27,355 bases of DNA from NCBI GenBank assembly GCA_029856295.1, contig JAHQWS010000246.1, positions 1 to 27,355 of the forward strand, read 5' to 3'. Below are positions 1-7,924 of this stretch, in pieces (the first letter of the stretch is position 1; every line of letters starts with the position of its first letter). Under the pieces are notes generated by a model. The model was given only the letters and a program-made list of their open reading frames with translations. It had not been told where the DNA came from and made no database searches. The position numbers and the translations under genes are program-made. The stretch is from Promethearchaeia archaeon. GTDB taxonomy: Archaea > Asgardarchaeota > Lokiarchaeia > Sigyniarchaeales > SOKP01.

Positions 1-69
1 TATCCTCAAGTAGAAATAATTGTTTACTAAGATATTAAAATTTTAAAATTTAGACGTCAAGGGGTTTTT

Positions 70-780
70 ATGTTACAAACAATACCGTTCTCAAGAGTTA
101 TTCAAGTTTTTATAATATTTTTAGGGGGAGGGACCTTTTTTCTTGTCCTATCTTTTCTAGTTTTAAGAAAAAATAAACACCGTTTAAATTTTACTATATG
201 TGGATTTTTTGTACTCATATTTTTAGGTGGATTATGTAATGCCATTTACGCTCTATTAACGACACATGTTGATGAAAGTATAGTTGTTGCACTACATATT
301 ATAACATATATTTTTTTTTGCCTTGCACAAATATTTTTGTTATTGTTTAACCTCATACTGTGGAAATCAGAGAAGTTAATATCATTAAAAAAACAATTAA
401 TTATCTTAGGCGTGTATAGTGCATTACTAACAATCTTATTTTTCATACCAGAGGGGGTGAGGATCAATGAAAATACGCATTATAGACCTCAGTGGAACCT
501 CCAATTTTTTATTTATGCAAATATCATATGGATTGGATTTGCGATGATCCCTACATTATATATTTCACTAAAGCTCTATAAAATGTTTGAAGATCTTGAA
601 ATCAAAAAAAGATGGAGGATATACATGATAGGGATGATTATGATTTACGTAGAACTATTCGGAGTAGGAATTATGATTTTGATAAATGATCCTTTCCTCA
701 GGCAGATATGGAATATCTACGATGTTTCCGTATTAATTGGCGCCTTTCTTATATATTACGGTATAGTGCGCCAATTGTAA
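70..780 (+). CDS. Seven-helix integral membrane protein of unknown function
   Basis: A 236-residue, strongly hydrophobic protein. By eye it has seven membrane-spanning segments, at about residues 10-32, 41-63, 71-97, 108-126, 143-168, 182-205 and 215-233, with short charged loops (for example RKNKHR near 33-38 and EIKKRWR near 177-183). No catalytic motif and no cytoplasmic output domain is visible. The topology resembles the seven-helix sensor modules found at the N terminus of some histidine kinases, but here the module stands alone. The ATG follows an A/T-rich leader containing AAGGGG at 59-64, which may act as a weak ribosome site. The gene ends about 50 bases before the tail of the convergent methyltransferase remnant, so it is probably transcribed alone. 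The gene is credible; the function is unknown. Confidence 0.75.
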   Translation: MLQTIPFSRVIQVFIIFLGGGTFFLVLSFLVLRKNKHRLNFTICGFFVLIFLGGLCNAIYALLTTHVDESIVVALHIITYIFFCLAQIFLLLFNLILWKSEKLISLKKQLIILGVYSALLTILFFIPEGVRINENTHYRPQWNLQFFIYANIIWIGFAMIPTLYISLKLYKMFEDLEIKKRWRIYMIGMIMIYVELFGVGIMILINDPFLRQIWNIYDVSVLIGAFLIYYGIVRQL

Positions 781-829
781 AAAATTAGATTAATTAAAAT
801 TTTTATCTATAAAGCTTTTATTACTAATG

Positions 830-1474
830 TTATTCTTTTTTCTGAGCAAAAACATATCTAAGAATGTGTGTATGTAATCCTGTTTCGCCGTGATTTTCTT
901 GATCCTCCATTTCTCCAGTTTCAATGATTAAATAATCTTTAAAATGCTCAATAATATCTTCCTCCGTAAAGTAATGAGTGGGTATCCCTGGCTTAGATTC
1001 ATAGGTATTCTCTTCGATTTCCTTTCCTTTACCAAAGCTTTTTTCCTTATCTGAAAAGATAACAAAAAATACAAAGCCATTAGCTTTGAGTTGATTATAA
1101 CATTTTTTAAGGAATATAATACGCTCTTTTCTGAGAAATAAATGTAGTGTATTGTAGCAGTATATAGCATCATATAAATCATCATTAAAAGGCATATCCA
1201 GAATAGATCCTAAGATAAATTTGGTTTTACTATCATAACCTTTAGCTATATTGTATGCTATTTCGGAAATTTCTATACCAACAACTTCGAAATTTTAGTT
1301 AGAAAATAATTTCGAATTTCTGCCGTATCCGGCCCCGGGGATTAAAGCTTTTTTAATTTCCTGCTTTTTGAAAAGGCCTAGTGCATACCTTGCAGTATTA
1401 CTTGGTGTATGTCCCCATATTTTTCCTTCGCTGGAAAATCTGTTATTCCAATAATTTGTCGAGTTTTGGTTCGT
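830..1474 (-). pseudogene. Decayed class I SAM-dependent methyltransferase (lost start, in-frame TAA)
   Basis: Reading one frame on the minus strand from 1489 down to 830 gives a continuous methyltransferase of about 214 residues. It starts with NYWNNRF and GKIWGHTPS, continues through the SAM-binding GAGYGRNS, then VVGIEIS, then the motif IV/post-motif region YDAIYCYNTLHLF, and ends in QKKE. Two lesions break it. A TAA stop (read from 1297-1295) lies between RNSKLFSN and NFEVVGIE. The expected start codon is ACG (1474-1472), six bases after a good AAAGGAG ribosome site, and no ATG, GTG or TTG occurs between the upstream stop and the first conserved residues. The remaining ATG-initiated frame (1195-830, 121 residues) lacks the SAM-binding glycine loop and should be inactive as a methyltransferase. 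The family resembles thiopurine/tellurite-resistance-type small-molecule methyltransferases. An assembly error could explain one lesion but less easily both. Confidence 0.8.
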
Positions 1475-1480
1475 TTTAAT

Positions 1481-1487
1481 CTCCTTT
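1481..1487 (-). promoter_or_regulatory. Ribosome-binding site of the decayed methyltransferase
   Basis: The minus strand reads AAAGGAG here, then six bases (ATTAAA), then ACG AAC CAA. The spacing is ideal for a start at 1474, which is the main reason for thinking that the ACG was once ATG. Confidence 0.6.
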
Positions 1488-1592
1488 TTTTACAGTCCCA
1501 TCATAAAAAGTATCAAATTGATTAAAGATTTTAAAGGTTAAAAAACTTTAATTAAATTAGACTAAAAATTTTTGACCTATCCTTCTTAAAAT

Positions 1593-2705
1593 ATGAAAAA
1601 AAAGAAGATTGGATTAATAATCAATCCTATAGCAGGCATGGGTGGTTCTGTAGGATTAAAAGGAACTGATGGGGACATCTTTAAAAAAGCTTTAAAATTG
1701 GGAGCTAAACCTATTACACCAGACAGGATTAACATATTATTATCCAATCTAAAAAACAAAGAAAAAATTATTTTTCTTACTGCACCTGGTAAAATGGGCG
1801 CCGATTTCTTAAAGGATAAAGGAATAGAATATCAAATTATCGGAGAGATTGGCAATATAACCTCAGCAGAAGATACTAAAAGAGTAGCGAATCAAATGAT
1901 TGAAAAGGAGGAGGTTAAACTACTTGTTTTTTGTGGAGGTGATGGAACTGCAAGAGATATTTATGATGCCATTGGCCTACACGTTCCAGTAGTAGCTTTA
2001 CCTTCAGGGGTAAAAATGTTTAGTTCCGTTTTTTCGCTTAATCCCCGAGCTGCTGCGCAGATGATTGAAGCTTTTATTAAAGGCTCAAAAACCATAGAAA
2101 AAGAAGTTCTTGATATTAATGAAGATTCCTTTAGAAAAGGAAAATTAGAATCAAGATTGTATGGATATCTAAAAGTTCCAGAAGTCCAAAGTTTGTTACA
2201 GGGGGGAAAACAGAGTTCGAAAATGGGCAAAACAGCAGAAGAAAACAAAAGAGATATAGCAAGACACATTATAGAGAAAATGGAAGATAATGTATTATAT
2301 TTATTAGGGCCGGGAACTACAGTAAAAGCAATCTCGGATGTACTTGGAATTTCTAAAGCCCTGTTAGGTATAGACGCCGTTTATAATAAACACCTTGTAG
2401 CAACGGATATTAATGAGAGGGGAATTCTCGAATTACTAGACACTTATAAAACAGCCAAAATTATAATATCTCCAATTGGAGGGCAGGGATTTATCTTTGG
2501 AAGGGGTAATAAACAGTTCACCCCAGAAGTTCTAAAAAAAATAGGTAAGGAAAATATTCAAGTAGTAAGCACAGAAGAAAAAATGAAAGGACTGATATGT
2601 TTACGAGTAGATACGGGAAATGAGGAGGTTGATGAAATGTTAAGAGGCTACACTAAAGTAATTATCGGATATAATGAAGAATTAATAATTGAAATTGAGT
2701 GTTAG
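1593..2705 (+). CDS. ATP-NAD kinase family protein (COG3199 type)
   Basis: A 370-residue cytoplasmic protein predicted to phosphorylate NAD(H), or a related small molecule, using ATP or polyphosphate. It starts with IGLIINPIAG (residues 6-15), the nucleotide-binding strand and turn of the family, and carries the diagnostic GGDGT at 115-119 followed by ARDIYDA. Another conserved block, YLLGPGTT, follows near 236-243. The long C-terminal half (ISPIGGQGFIFGRGN and the following strands) is typical of the archaeal/AcoX-like branch, not of the shorter PpnK kinases. It stands alone on +, convergent with the flavoprotein gene at 2791. No clear Shine-Dalgarno site precedes the ATG, so a leaderless or very short leader is possible. 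An NADP supply would suit the neighbouring redox and acyl-CoA genes, but no operon link is visible. A substrate other than NAD is possible. Confidence 0.85.
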   Translation: MKKKKIGLIINPIAGMGGSVGLKGTDGDIFKKALKLGAKPITPDRINILLSNLKNKEKIIFLTAPGKMGADFLKDKGIEYQIIGEIGNITSAEDTKRVANQMIEKEEVKLLVFCGGDGTARDIYDAIGLHVPVVALPSGVKMFSSVFSLNPRAAAQMIEAFIKGSKTIEKEVLDINEDSFRKGKLESRLYGYLKVPEVQSLLQGGKQSSKMGKTAEENKRDIARHIIEKMEDNVLYLLGPGTTVKAISDVLGISKALLGIDAVYNKHLVATDINERGILELLDTYKTAKIIISPIGGQGFIFGRGNKQFTPEVLKKIGKENIQVVSTEEKMKGLICLRVDTGNEEVDEMLRGYTKVIIGYNEELIIEIEC

Positions 2706-2741
2706 AGGGAAGACGCATTTTCGGACAAGGAAAAAAAAGAA

Positions 2742-2762
2742 TAAAATATAAAAAATATTTTA
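2742..2762. terminator. AT-only inverted repeat between convergent genes
   Basis: TAAAATAT (2742-2749) and ATATTTTA (2755-2762) form an eight-base-pair perfect stem around a five-A loop, lying between the stop at 2705 and the stop at 2791. It could end transcription from both sides. Because it is only A and T in an AT-rich genome, chance is a real alternative. Confidence 0.3.
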
Positions 2763-2790
2763 AAAGGTTGATTTAAATTTGCTTTATTTT

Positions 2791-3825
2791 CTATTTTACC
2801 ATGGCACTATTCTTTCTAATTACATTTTCTGCATGTTTTATGATTCCTTCAATAATATCGTTGACATTTTCAATGCTATCAATAATCCCGATTGATTGGC
2901 CTAGAAGCACCGCACCGTTTTCAGTATCTCCTTTATATACCTTTTCATAAGCGTCCAAATCTTTTATCATATCATCCATAGTTATACTTTTTTCGCGTTC
3001 TAACATATCCTCTTTAGAGCCAGGCGCAGGATGTGCTAAAGCATACTTATTCTTCAATAAACGAATAGGGCCAAATGCTCCCCAGTAAAGTGCTGTATCT
3101 TGGGGTTTACCGGGTAGAACTAATGCCTTATAATTATCATGGAACTCACTTTGTTTTGAAGCAATGAATCGCGATCCCATGGCTATTGCTCCCGCACCAA
3201 GCGAGAGAGCCGCAGCCAACCCTTCTCCAGTTGCAAATCCACCACATGCTATTTTAGGCAAGTCGGGAAAAATTTTATTAACTTGCTGGAGTAGTACTAG
3301 TGTAGTTACTTTCTCAAAGGATTGATGACCACCCCCTTCAGTGCCAGTGACTACTATCCCATCTACCTTGGAAGCTACGCATTTCTGTGCTAACCATACA
3401 GCTGGTGCTACATGAAAGTGCTTTATTTCTGAAACTTTCCTTAATTCTTGGAAATATTTAGATCCCGGTAGGAACCTTGAGGATCCGGCAGAAGTTAGTA
3501 TATACCTGCATTGTTCTTTTATTTTAGGATCGCTCATGATTAGTTTTGGGATTTTTCTAACCATTTCTTTAACTCCAGGATTGTTACGGGACGTAAGGAT
3601 ATTAAGACCAAAGGGTTTATCTGTATGTTCGACCATGAATTTCATGCTTTCTAAATGTTCCTCGGTTGGATTTGTACCAGATAAGTTCACATTTGATAAA
3701 ACACCCAGCCCCCCAGCTTCGCTAACCGCAAGAGCCAATTCACGCGTAAAGAACGGACCCATCGGGGCGCTAAAAATTGGATGTTTTATTCCAAACATTT
3801 TTGTTATGTTAGTTTCAATTACCAT
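2791..3825 (-). CDS. Nitronate monooxygenase / 2-nitropropane dioxygenase family flavoprotein
   Basis: A 344-residue FMN-dependent TIM-barrel protein. Family marks in order are HPIFSAPMG (15-23), GGLGVLSN (38-45), FGLNI (72-76), the segment VDGIVVTGTEGGGH (154-167), which is the family's G-x-E-x-G-G-H signature, CGGFATG (194-200) and the phosphate-binding GAGAIAMGSRF (210-220). Known members oxidise alkyl nitronates; close relatives are FabK-like enoyl reductases, and many archaeal and bacterial members have no proven substrate. The ATG at 3825 gives a complete barrel. It is convergent with the NAD-kinase-like gene and has no partner on its own strand within 160 bases. The flavoprotein fold is secure, but the substrate cannot be read from the sequence, and an enoyl-CoA reductase role near fatty-acid genes cannot be excluded. 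Confidence 0.85.
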   Translation of the reverse strand: MVIETNITKMFGIKHPIFSAPMGPFFTRELALAVSEAGGLGVLSNVNLSGTNPTEEHLESMKFMVEHTDKPFGLNILTSRNNPGVKEMVRKIPKLIMSDPKIKEQCRYILTSAGSSRFLPGSKYFQELRKVSEIKHFHVAPAVWLAQKCVASKVDGIVVTGTEGGGHQSFEKVTTLVLLQQVNKIFPDLPKIACGGFATGEGLAAALSLGAGAIAMGSRFIASKQSEFHDNYKALVLPGKPQDTALYWGAFGPIRLLKNKYALAHPAPGSKEDMLEREKSITMDDMIKDLDAYEKVYKGDTENGAVLLGQSIGIIDSIENVNDIIEGIIKHAENVIRKNSAMVK

Positions 3826-3994
3826 TTTTAATCATACTGAATTTTGTTTGATATTGAATGCTATAAATTAATATTAATTAATAATGATAACTAATTTTAA
3901 AACTTTATAAAATTGGATTTTTGGGGGTAATTTTAAGAAATATGATTAAATATATCTCAAAATAATGATCGCGACATTTACAATATGGGCGCAT

Positions 3995-5236
3995 TTAAAG
4001 CATCGATTGTATTGACTTTAGATTAGCTTTAGCATTTTGATATTTTCCCTGCATGAATTCATGAGCAGCATCCTGGAATAATCTGTCAGTTTTTTCCGGA
4101 AAATTATCCCTTAACTGTTGTTTCTTAGCATTTATTTTAGTGCAAGTATCAATATATTCTTCCCAAATTTCTTGATAATTCTGGGGTAATTTAGGTATTC
4201 GCTCTTGCGCTTCTGGGAAAGGATTGAACTTTTTATGGGGCTCTTTTTGATACCAATAAGCTACGCTTGAATAATCGTTCTCAAAATTATTAGCATGACC
4301 GTGTTCAATCGTCCATTTAATTCTTTTTTTAAATCTTATAGGATCATGAATATACCATCGATACATCCCATTATTACCTGAATAATCAAAATTTTCTATA
4401 AGGTGAAATCCGGTATACGGTCCAGAATATTCATGTTTGGGACTTGCTCCACCTCCAAAAATCTCTTCTGAACCTGTACCATGGAACGAGGGTGGCCAAG
4501 TATCGTCATCGATAAAAATCATATCGTCTCCTTCTCCATACCATCCTCCAGCTAAATTATCAATATTTAATAATAATCCGGCTAATTGACCATCTCCCTC
4601 AGTATTCAAAATAATATAATTATCTTCTCCAGTTAGGTTTTTCGCTATCCATAATGAGACATTTTTTTTCCTTTTAGGTATTTTATCGGAAATTCGAGTT
4701 AGTTTCTCACGATTCCAAACAGCATGAAAATATCCAACATCTTTAGGCAATGGCTCATTTAATTTTTCATAATCAATATGATACCAAAATGCGGTAATAT
4801 AGCCTCCTAAAGTAGATGGCCCTTGATTTTCTATTTCAATTTTAGCATTAGTAGAAAAAGGCATTGGAAAATAAAGATTATATCCATAACTTCCAGAAAT
4901 TCCTCTGTTAATAGTAATCATTAATGAATTAATTATACGAAGCCTACAATTGCTAACCCCAAAAAAATATCCCAGAGGGACTTCTACACTCGGATTTTTT
5001 TCATTATCCCAGTATATTCTAATAATCGCATTTCGAAAATCCAATGGATTTGGAAGGATTGTAGTAAAATAAATATGATTTATTATCCCTGGCCCTTCTA
5101 TATCAGCTATAGTTACTGTTTCTTTACTTTTAATCTGAATGAAATCGAGATTTCTTCCTTTTTTATCCCAACTTGAAATGCGATGGCTAGATTTATTTTT
5201 CAAATTACATAAATTTAGAATTGAGTAAAAAGCCAT
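3995..5236 (-). CDS. DUF2961 / glycoside hydrolase family 172-like protein
   Basis: About 413 residues when started at the ATG at 5236. It opens with the family hallmark HRISSWDKKGRN (about 18-29) followed by ADIEGPGIINHIYF (about 44-57), then a strand with RIYWDNE, then YGYNLYFPMPF, a GDDMIFIDDD loop and HGTGSEEIFGGG, and ends in a charged helical tail. DUF2961 proteins have a double jelly-roll fold, and characterised members (GH172) cleave alpha-fructofuranosyl or arabinofuranosyl linkages. The acidic residues in GTGSEE and the later IEHGH are catalytic candidates, not assigned. An open frame runs 40 residues further upstream (to 5356), but that part reads like translated A/T-rich spacer and GTGAT at 5241-5245 lies four bases before the chosen ATG. 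There is no signal peptide, so it probably acts inside the cell on sugars brought in by the divergent transporter at 5405. Confidence 0.85.
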   Translation of the reverse strand: MAFYSILNLCNLKNKSSHRISSWDKKGRNLDFIQIKSKETVTIADIEGPGIINHIYFTTILPNPLDFRNAIIRIYWDNEKNPSVEVPLGYFFGVSNCRLRIINSLMITINRGISGSYGYNLYFPMPFSTNAKIEIENQGPSTLGGYITAFWYHIDYEKLNEPLPKDVGYFHAVWNREKLTRISDKIPKRKKNVSLWIAKNLTGEDNYIILNTEGDGQLAGLLLNIDNLAGGWYGEGDDMIFIDDDTWPPSFHGTGSEEIFGGGASPKHEYSGPYTGFHLIENFDYSGNNGMYRWYIHDPIRFKKRIKWTIEHGHANNFENDYSSVAYWYQKEPHKKFNPFPEAQERIPKLPQNYQEIWEEYIDTCTKINAKKQQLRDNFPEKTDRLFQDAAHEFMQGKYQNAKANLKSIQSML

Positions 5237-5240
5237 TTGA

Positions 5241-5245
5241 ATCAC
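5241..5245 (-). promoter_or_regulatory. GTGAT ribosome-binding site deciding the GH172-like start
   Basis: On the minus strand GTGAT, part of the archaeal consensus AGGAGGTGAT, lies four bases before the ATG at 5236. It supports the internal start over the longer open frame beginning at 5356. Confidence 0.5.
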
Positions 5246-5404
5246 TTTAAAAGATATATTAAATTCTTGAGTTCTTTTTATTATATTAATTTTTTTTAAT
5301 CGAGAAAGTTTTATAAGTCTATTTGACAAAAGAATAGTTAATAAAAAATTTAACACAGAAATAAAATCTTTAAAAAATTAAAAATTAGTGGTGTAATTAA
5401 TAAA

Positions 5405-6805
5405 ATGAGCGATATTGATGATTTTGATATTGGAGCTGAAGTGTTACATTCTAAGAAAATAATGAGTTCATACGGCACAGGAAGCCTTGTAACGCATCTA
5501 GTTGATGGTGTTATCAATTTCATCCTTTTCTTCTACTATGAAGCTGAAGTGGGGCTGAATTCATGGTTGGTTGCTTTAGGATTAGTAATTTATGCATTAT
5601 GGGATGCAGTTAATGATCCTCTCGTAGGATATATAACTGATCGCCCGTTTAAGTTTACAAAAAAATGGGGTCGCAGATTTCCTTGGGCTATAGCAGTATT
5701 TATCCCTTGGATAATCTCTTTTCTACTCATTTTCACGCCTCCGGATGTTGCTAATCAATGGATCACTTTTGCTTGGCTTGTATCTACTTTATGTGTTTAT
5801 GACTTACTTGAATCTGTGTTCACTGTCAATTTCGAAGCGTTATTTCCAGATAAATTTAGGTCACGTTCAGAAAGGTTAAATGCTTCCGCAATTGTCGTAT
5901 ATATAGGATTTGTTGGTGTTGTCCTTGCCTTTTTAATTCCCCCTATGGTAATTGTCTATGGAAATCTTAGCTCGTATGCTTTGATGGCATGGGTTTGTGT
6001 TGTGATTAGTGTTATTTGCTGGTTCCTCATGATGCCTGGATTAAGAGATGATAAAGAAAATGTTGAGCGTTATTTATTAAAATATGATGAAGGACAGAAA
6101 AGAGAATCTTATTTCAAGACTTTAAAGCAAACTCTCAAACAAAAAACATTTGTAGCATTCTTTGTTATGATTATCCTTTACTTAGCGCTAACCCATCTTA
6201 TGACGGCATCCCTCCTCTATTTTTCAAGATACGTTTTAGAAACAGGGACCGGAACGTTGCTAATTATGACATTATTACTTCTTATAGGCGGTCTTGTTGC
6301 AATACCATTCTGGCTTAAATTGAATAAGAAACTGGGGGATCATCGCAAAACGCTGATTATTGCCGGTATTGTAATGGTTTGTTCTGCAATCCAGTTTACA
6401 ATATTTACTAATCTAACAATAGTCCTAATAGTAATATTTATATTTGGCTTTGGCGTAGGGGGGTATTGGGTGATATACCCTGTAATTTTCAGCCAAGTAA
6501 TTGATGAGTCTGTAGTTAAATATGAGCAACGGAGGGAAGGGATTTACAATGGAGTGCTCAATTTCTTTAAAAATTTTGGAAAATTACTTCAAGCAGTGAC
6601 GTTGGCCGCTGTGCATGAACTTACTGGATTTGTAGAGGGTGCTTCGACTCAACCTCCTTCTGCATTAATTGGAATTCGATTGCACATGGGATTAATACCA
6701 GCAATACTTATGGCTATAGGCCTACTTGTATTTTGGAAATTCTTTGATATCACTCCAGAAAAAGCGAAACAGTATAAAGAAGGGATAATTAAACTCAAAT
6801 TATAA
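5405..6805 (+). CDS. GPH-family sugar:cation symporter (MFS, melibiose-permease type)
   Basis: A 466-residue polytopic membrane protein with about twelve hydrophobic segments in two halves, separated by a charged central loop near residues 216-238 (RDDKENVERYLLKYDEGQKRES). The glycoside-pentoside-hexuronide signature is present: DAVNDPLVGYITDRP (67-81), followed by the basic KKWGRRFPW (86-94). The aspartates of this motif are the cation/sugar-coupling residues in MelB. It would import a glycoside or oligosaccharide with Na+ or H+. It is transcribed divergently from the GH172-like gene, with about 170 bases between the two preferred starts, a layout suggesting shared control and use of the imported sugar by that hydrolase. 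GTGGTG lies about a dozen bases before the ATG. The substrate is unknown. Confidence 0.9.
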   Translation: MSDIDDFDIGAEVLHSKKIMSSYGTGSLVTHLVDGVINFILFFYYEAEVGLNSWLVALGLVIYALWDAVNDPLVGYITDRPFKFTKKWGRRFPWAIAVFIPWIISFLLIFTPPDVANQWITFAWLVSTLCVYDLLESVFTVNFEALFPDKFRSRSERLNASAIVVYIGFVGVVLAFLIPPMVIVYGNLSSYALMAWVCVVISVICWFLMMPGLRDDKENVERYLLKYDEGQKRESYFKTLKQTLKQKTFVAFFVMIILYLALTHLMTASLLYFSRYVLETGTGTLLIMTLLLLIGGLVAIPFWLKLNKKLGDHRKTLIIAGIVMVCSAIQFTIFTNLTIVLIVIFIFGFGVGGYWVIYPVIFSQVIDESVVKYEQRREGIYNGVLNFFKNFGKLLQAVTLAAVHELTGFVEGASTQPPSALIGIRLHMGLIPAILMAIGLLVFWKFFDITPEKAKQYKEGIIKLKL

Positions 6806-6817
6806 CAAACAATCCAA

Positions 6818-6875
6818 TTTTATTTTTTTTTCTTTCTAATTTAGAGCTTTAGAAGCTAAATCTATAACTTTTTTT
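6818..6875 (+). terminator. T-tract and small hairpin after the GPH transporter
   Basis: Just after the stop at 6805 the + strand carries a long T-rich run (about 6818-6832), then a five-base-pair hairpin AGCTT/AAGCT (6845-6857), then a second T run at about 6869-6875. Oligo-T on the coding strand is the known archaeal termination signal. Confidence 0.4.
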
Positions 6876-6946
6876 ATCTTATCTGCTTTATACTCTTAAA
6901 AACCAAACCCTCATTATGGAAATCATATAATTAAGAAAAATAAAAA

Positions 6947-6952
6947 GATGAT
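6947..6952 (+). promoter_or_regulatory. GATGAT ribosome-binding site
   Basis: GATGAT five bases before the ATG at 6958 matches the archaeal GGTGAT core with one change, and the same hexamer precedes the SDR gene at 14900. Confidence 0.45.
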
Positions 6953-6957
6953 TAAAT

Positions 6958-7776
6958 ATGGTGAACGATATTAAAATTGTTGCCGTTATTGGCGCGGGGT
7001 TTTTGGGAAAGCAAATAGCTTCTCAAACAGCTTTTTATGATTACACTCTTCGTATTTACGATGTCCAAACTGAAATGTTAGAAATCTTAGTAAAAAAGAT
7101 CAAAAGAAAGAAAAAGAAGAAAGGAGCAGTCGGTGAAGTTACATACCATATTGATCTTGCTGAAGCAGTGACGGATGCAGATCTCATTATCGAAGCAGTA
7201 CCTGAAAGATTAGAATTAAAGAAAAAGATTTTTTCACAGATTGAAGAAGCTGCTCCACCTCATGCGATTATTGCTACAAATAGCTCATCAATCCCCGTTT
7301 CGAGAATAGAAGAAGCTGTCAAACGAAAGGATAAAGTGATGAACATGCATTTTTATCACCAAGGTATTCCAATGGTTGATATTATGAAAGGAACAGAAAC
7401 AAGCGATGATACATTTGAGAAAGGTAAAAAATTTGTTGAAAGTATTGAATTTACACCGTTAGTAGTTAAAAAAGAGTGTTACGGTTTTGTTTTCAATAGA
7501 TTGTGGCGCGCTTGTAAGAAAGAAGCCTTAGAAATTTGGGCGGGAGGTTATGCAGATATTGAAACTGTTGATACGGCATGGAAAATTTTCACGGGTATGA
7601 GTTTTGGTCCTTTTACTCTAATGGATAATATTGGTTTAGACACAGTGTATAATGTCGAAATGTCCTATTATAAAGAGAGCGGCGACCCTAGAGATAAACC
7701 ACCACAAGCTCTTAAGGATATGATTGATAGGGGTGAACTCGGCGCAAAAACCAAGAAAGGATTTTATACCTATTAA
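6958..7776 (+). CDS. Divergent 3-hydroxyacyl-CoA dehydrogenase-family protein
   Basis: A 272-residue two-domain protein. The N-terminal Rossmann fold has AVIGAGFLG (9-17), an acidic residue ending strand 2 (RIYD, D35), and the family segment ADLIIEAVPERLELKK (74-89) with ATNSSS (106-111). The C-terminal domain has the usual FVFNRLWRA and ends ELGAKTKKGFYTY. The helical hairpin after strand 2 is shortened and replaced by a lysine-rich run (KKIKRKKKKKG, 46-56). The active-site loop reads HFYHQGIPMVDIM (131-143). The catalytic His is kept, but the Asn of the usual HFFNP is His, and Met occupies the position of the catalytic Glu twelve residues downstream. It may therefore act on an unusual 3-hydroxyacid or acyl-CoA. 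It is followed 148 bases later by the thiamine-diphosphate enzyme on the same strand. Confidence 0.8.
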   Translation: MVNDIKIVAVIGAGFLGKQIASQTAFYDYTLRIYDVQTEMLEILVKKIKRKKKKKGAVGEVTYHIDLAEAVTDADLIIEAVPERLELKKKIFSQIEEAAPPHAIIATNSSSIPVSRIEEAVKRKDKVMNMHFYHQGIPMVDIMKGTETSDDTFEKGKKFVESIEFTPLVVKKECYGFVFNRLWRACKKEALEIWAGGYADIETVDTAWKIFTGMSFGPFTLMDNIGLDTVYNVEMSYYKESGDPRDKPPQALKDMIDRGELGAKTKKGFYTY

Positions 7777-7910
7777 TAATCTGAAATTTCTCATCAAATG
7801 CATTCAATTTCAACCTAGAAACAATTGCATTCGATCGAAAAACTATTTAAATGTTTTAGTTCTTTCAAATATATTTTTCATGAAGTATTATAGATTTATT
7901 ATTTATATTA

Positions 7911-7915
7911 GGTGA
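7911..7915 (+). promoter_or_regulatory. GGTGA ribosome-binding site of the thiamine-diphosphate enzyme
   Basis: GGTGA, an exact part of the archaeal consensus AGGAGGTGAT, lies nine bases before the ATG at 7925 and fixes that start. Confidence 0.55.
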
Positions 7916-7924
7916 AATTTTATC

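Noticed and set aside
1295..1297. Recoded stop codon in the methyltransferase (selenocysteine or pyrrolysine)
   Set aside because: The stop is TAA. Known recoding uses TGA or TAG, and the position is not a Cys/Sec site in this family. The lost start codon also favours simple decay.
3826..3994. Hidden gene in the 169-base gap after the flavoprotein start
   Set aside because: The gap is A/T-rich with stops in all frames at short intervals. It probably holds only the flavoprotein promoter and the end of the GH172-like transcript.
5237..5356. N-terminal extension of the GH172-like protein by 40 residues
   Set aside because: The extra part reads like translated A/T-rich spacer, the family normally starts close to the RISSWD motif, and a GTGAT ribosome site stands before the internal ATG at 5236.
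6958..7776. Pseudogene status for the divergent HAD-like protein
   Set aside because: The frame is intact from a good ribosome site to a normal family C terminus. The changed residues are limited to the active-site loop and one hairpin, which fits functional divergence better than decay.
7724..7915. Short + strand open frame overlapping the end of the HAD-like gene
   Set aside because: It overlaps the conserved C terminus in another frame and then runs through A/T-rich spacer. Its product has no recognisable feature.
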